A stretch of 64,000 nt of DNA from Epibacterium sp. Ofav1-8 (GTDB taxonomy: Bacteria; Pseudomonadota; Alphaproteobacteria; Rhodobacterales; Rhodobacteraceae). Positions 61,549 to 64,000 of this stretch are shown here, one piece after another. Position numbers and translations under genes: made by a program. The notes beneath the pieces are model-generated. The model was not told where the DNA came from, ran no database searches, and saw only the letters and a list, made by a program, of their open reading frames with translations. Every line of letters starts with the position of its first letter. The stretch's first letter is position 1. The stretch covers positions 62,001 through 126,000 of the forward strand of contig NZ_JAKRFD010000011.1 in the NCBI RefSeq assembly GCF_022348185.1, written 5' to 3'.

Positions 61549-61576
61549 CACCAAGTATAAAAACGCATAATGAAGT
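61549..61576 (+). repeat. 28-bp direct repeat, right copy
   Basis: Identical to 47595-47622 and immediately next to the right end of the intact IS5 element. Confidence 0.9.
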
Positions 61577-61585
61577 ATATGGATT

Positions 61586-62122
61586 TTATCTCTGGAAGGT
61601 CCCGCGGATCGGATAGTTGTTGGCCGGATCCTTGATAAAACGCAACCCCTCGACAAAGTAGTTCACGGGCGGGCGCGCAAAGGGTGCGTTGGAGACATCG
61701 GCGACTAGCAATAGGCCCTTGGCATTGACCACAAAGTGTCCCGGTTCGGCAAAGGGCCGGTCGGTTTCTTCTGGCGACCGCGGGCTCGAGATGTACAGCC
61801 CAAGCTTGCGCATGTCCTCAATCCCCAGATCGTAGCCTACCGGAAAATTCAGGTTGAGATCGGGTATGTGCGTTTCGGCCCGCGCCAGGGAATCGGCGGA
61901 TACGGCGACGATGTCGATCCCGATGGCAGTCAAGTTTGACCGCGCCGCACTCCATTCCTTGAGGTAATTTGCACAGACAAAACAGTGTTTTCCCCGATAG
62001 ACGACGACCAGCTGCCAATCCAGGCCGTTGCGTGGCATACCCAGTGTCATCTCGGTGCCGCCCAGCACTGGAACGGTGATCTTGGGAAAGGGGTTTCCGG
62101 CTGTCAGGCGATTTTGGGTCAT
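61586..62122 (-). CDS. Peroxiredoxin-like (AhpC/TSA, redoxin) family protein
   Basis: A 178-residue thioredoxin-fold protein: GNPFPKITVPVLGGTEMTL, WQLVVVYRGKHCFVCANYLKEW with CxxC-like Cys in HCFVC (about residue 47), AIGIDIVAVSADSLARAETHI, NFPVGYDLGIEDMRKLGLYIS and PGHFVVNAKGLLLVADVSNAPFARPP. The PxxxTxxC peroxidatic motif is replaced by GKHCFVC, so it may be a thiol-disulfide reductase instead of a peroxidase. It lies 109 bp downstream of the acyl-CoA dehydrogenase gene on the same strand. Confidence 0.8.
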   Translation of the reverse strand: MTQNRLTAGNPFPKITVPVLGGTEMTLGMPRNGLDWQLVVVYRGKHCFVCANYLKEWSAARSNLTAIGIDIVAVSADSLARAETHIPDLNLNFPVGYDLGIEDMRKLGLYISSPRSPEETDRPFAEPGHFVVNAKGLLLVADVSNAPFARPPVNYFVEGLRFIKDPANNYPIRGTFQR

Positions 62123-62230
62123 CAGGTCCCCATCTTTTTTAGTTGGTGAATAGGCGGGAGGCCGGATGGTTGCGCTCCAAGCCCGGGCACGCCATGCTGC
62201 TCTTTGCCCACCTGCCCCGATAGGTGTCGG

Positions 62231-63388
62231 TCACAGCGCCTCTTGGCCAAGTGATCGGCCGATGATCTCTTTCATGATCTCTGACGTGCCCGCATAGATG
62301 CGTTCGATCCGGGCATCTACATAGGCGCGGGCCACCGGGTATTCCTCCATGTATCCGAACCCGCCGTGCAGCTGCAGGCAGGCATCGGCCACGCGGCCCA
62401 GCATTTCGGAATGCCACAGTTTGCCGGCCGCCGCCTGCACCGGATCGAGTTTCTTTTCGACGTGCAGCGCCATAAGCTGATCGCAAAAGGCGCGTCCGGC
62501 CATCAACTGGGCCTTGATATCCGCCAGCGTGAACCGGGTGTTCTGAAAGTCGATGACCCGCGTGCCAAACGCCTTGCGGTCCGACACGTAATCCAGCGTT
62601 TCGCGGAACACACCTTCGGCGCGGGCTTGGCATTGCACAGAGATCATCACCCGTTCCTGAACCAGTTCCTGCATCATGTATTTGAAGCCCTGGTTCTGTT
62701 GGCCCAGCATGTTTTCGGCGGGCACATGGACGTTGTCAAAGAACAGCTCGGCCGTGTCCTGCGCGTGCTGGCCGATTTTCCGCAGGTTCCGGCCGCGGGT
62801 GAACCCCTCCATGCCGCGCTCTATCACCAGCAGGGAAATCCCCTTTGATCCCCGCGCCGGATCGGTGACACAGGCGGTGACGATGACATCGGCATTGTGC
62901 CCGTTGGTGATAAAGGTTTTCTGGCCGTTCACCAGCCATCCATCGCCATCCTGCGTGGCGCTGGTTTTCAGCGCGGCAAGATCGCTGCCGGTCGAAGGCT
63001 CGGTCATCGCGATGGCGGCAATTGCATCGCCCGACACCATCTTGGGCAAAAGCCGCGTCTTCAGCGCGTCGCTGCCGTGGTGATAAACGTAGGGCGTTAC
63101 AATCAGGGAATGCAGCGAAAACCCGGGGCCGGTTGCGCCTATCCGGCTGAGTTCTTCGTTCACGATGACGTCGAAAAGGATGCCGTCGCCGACGCCGCCA
63201 TATTCCTCCGGCAGCCAGGCGTTCAGCATCCCCAGCGCGCCGGCCGCCTGCCAGATCTCGCGCGGGACGATGTGATCCTCGGCCCATTGCGCATGGTTGG
63301 GTGCGACGTGCTTCTCGCAGAACCGCCGGACGATGGCGCGGAAGGCTTCGTGATCTTCGTTGAACAGGGGGCGGGGGAACATGGTCAT
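62231..63388 (-). CDS. Acyl-CoA dehydrogenase
   Basis: A 385-residue FAD enzyme of beta-oxidation type: N-terminal FNEDHEAFRAIVRRFCEKHVAP, FAD-binding AIAMTEPSTGSDLAALKTSATQDGDGWLVNGQKTFITNG (about 123-161), FDNVHVPAENMLG, ERVMISVQCQARAEGVF, YVSDRKAFGTRVIDFQ and the C-terminal LQLHGGFGYMEEYPVARAYVDARIERIYAGTSEIMKEIIGR. The catalytic-base Glu is in the RIYAGTSEI region, as in long-chain and isovaleryl types. The ATG at 63388 sits after a GGAG-containing stretch; longer frames run into the thiolase gene. It is 25 bp downstream of the thiolase gene. Confidence 0.92.
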   Translation of the reverse strand: MTMFPRPLFNEDHEAFRAIVRRFCEKHVAPNHAQWAEDHIVPREIWQAAGALGMLNAWLPEEYGGVGDGILFDVIVNEELSRIGATGPGFSLHSLIVTPYVYHHGSDALKTRLLPKMVSGDAIAAIAMTEPSTGSDLAALKTSATQDGDGWLVNGQKTFITNGHNADVIVTACVTDPARGSKGISLLVIERGMEGFTRGRNLRKIGQHAQDTAELFFDNVHVPAENMLGQQNQGFKYMMQELVQERVMISVQCQARAEGVFRETLDYVSDRKAFGTRVIDFQNTRFTLADIKAQLMAGRAFCDQLMALHVEKKLDPVQAAAGKLWHSEMLGRVADACLQLHGGFGYMEEYPVARAYVDARIERIYAGTSEIMKEIIGRSLGQEAL

Positions 63389-63413
63389 TGCGGCATTCTC
63401 CGGTAAGGCATCA

Positions 63414-64000
63414 TCAGGTGGGGAAGGTTTCCAGCAGGGCCGCCGCGCCCTGCCCGCCGCCGATACACATGGTGGCAACCGCGAACCGCCCGCCACGGCG
63501 GCGGGTTTCGATCAGGGCATGTCCGATCATGCGCGACCCGGACGCGCCGTAGGGGTGGCCAAAGGCGATGGCCCCGCCGTTCACGTTCAAACACTCGTCC
63601 GGGATGCCCAGGTGATCGCGGCAATGGATCACCTGCACGGCAAAGGCTTCGTTCAACTCCCACAGGTCGATATCGGACACCGATAGCCCGGCTTGGTGCA
63701 AAAGCTTGGGAACCGCGAACACCGGGCCGATCCCCATTTCGTCGGGCTCGCAGCCTGCCACGGCAAAGCCACGGAAAATGCCCAGCGGCGTCAGCCCTAG
63801 GTCTTCGGCCTTGTCCCGCGCCATCACCACGCAGGCCGACGCGCCGTCCGAAAACTGGCTGGCATTCCCCGCGGTCACCGTACCGTCGCGCAGGACCGCT
63901 GGCAGCCCTGATATGCTGTCCTCGGTTGTGCCCGGGCGAATGCCTTCGTCCGCGCTCGCGGTGACGGCCTGGGTGCTGAGCGCACCGAATCTGTCGGCGG
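63414..64000 (-). CDS. Acetyl-CoA acetyltransferase (thiolase), C-terminal part (cut by window edge)
   Basis: The last about 195 residues of a thiolase. The frame is open through base 64000 (ADRFGALSTQAVTASADEG, TEDSISGLPAVLRDGTVTAGNASQFSDGASA), so the N-terminal half with the first catalytic Cys is outside. Present are ELNEAFAVQVIHCRDHLG, CLNVNGGAIAFGHPYGASGSRMIGHAL with the His in GHP, and the second catalytic Cys in VATMCIGGGQGAAAL. It should cleave or form 3-ketoacyl-CoA. With the acyl-CoA dehydrogenase downstream this is a fatty- or branched-acid degradation operon. Confidence 0.92.
   Translation of the reverse strand, partial: ADRFGALSTQAVTASADEGIRPGTTEDSISGLPAVLRDGTVTAGNASQFSDGASACVVMARDKAEDLGLTPLGIFRGFAVAGCEPDEMGIGPVFAVPKLLHQAGLSVSDIDLWELNEAFAVQVIHCRDHLGIPDECLNVNGGAIAFGHPYGASGSRMIGHALIETRRRGGRFAVATMCIGGGQGAAALLETFPT

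Noticed and set aside
47595-61576. Attachment sites of an integrative element
   Set aside because: The direct repeats have no integrase or tRNA nearby; IS5-linked origin is more economical.
1-64000. tRNA, rRNA, replication or partition genes
   Set aside because: None recognised on reading both strands; small or divergent ones cannot be excluded without a covariance or profile search.

Overview
This 64 kb window looks like an accessory region (plasmid or genomic island) of an alphaproteobacterium, most likely a Rhodobacterales/roseobacter-type organism. I base this on the high GC content, the flavour of the proteins (ugp/msm-type sugar ABC operon, BapA-prefix type 1 secretion cargo, hybrid kinase with HPt) and the dense set of IS6, IS5, IS3, IS110, IS481 and ISKra4 elements. 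No replication or partition gene, rRNA, tRNA or CRISPR array was seen, so plasmid versus island is undecided.

Layout. 1-3.6 kb: a catabolic group on + (FAH-family C-terminus, 2,5-dioxovalerate-type aldehyde dehydrogenase, adenine deaminase), closed by an IS6 element. 5.1-11.7 kb: a tight six-gene + operon (ATP-grasp ligase, stand-alone adenylation enzyme, methyltransferase-like protein, acyl-CoA-dehydrogenase-type flavoprotein, ectoine-synthase-like cupin, MFS transporter) that reads as a small biosynthetic and export cluster without a carrier protein and without ectA/ectB. 12-16.3 kb: GNAT acetyltransferase, FosX-like fosfomycin hydrolase, a TetR regulator divergent from two DUF genes with a clear palindromic operator, and decayed genes (hydrolase fused to an IS110 tail, NRAMP fragment). 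16.3-19.1 kb: a response regulator and a soluble hybrid histidine kinase.

20.3-35.6 kb is a type 1 secretion locus. A five-gene minus-strand operon encodes a BapA-prefix-like protein, a TolC-like outer membrane factor, an ABC exporter with an N-terminal peptidase-like domain lacking the usual cysteine, an HlyD-type adaptor and a short Omp85 protein. Around it lie three acidic, highly repetitive proteins built from Gly-x-Asp-Gly-Leu-Leu/Val units, two of them with (G/S/N)-T-D tracts, plus a glycosyltransferase. One repetitive gene is broken only by a single base in a G7 run.

35.8-47.6 kb is a mobile-element graveyard (IS5 split by IS110; ISKra4; and a three-level nest, IS110 inside IS3 inside IS5) holding a small ArsR/SRPBCC/DUF4287/DoxX operon, a DHFR-like protein and a GST. 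47.7-56.2 kb is an eight-gene sugar operon on minus (LacI, binding protein, two permeases, GH32/43-type beta-propeller hydrolase, UgpC-type ATPase, hydroxyacid dehydrogenase, Gfo/Idh/MocA oxidoreductase) under a perfect 28-bp tandem operator. 57.3-60.5 kb carries a sterol-desaturase/DUF2147 fusion, a membrane AraC regulator and an ATC-hydrolase-like protein. After an intact IS5 copy, the window ends with a peroxiredoxin-like protein, an acyl-CoA dehydrogenase and a thiolase running off the edge.
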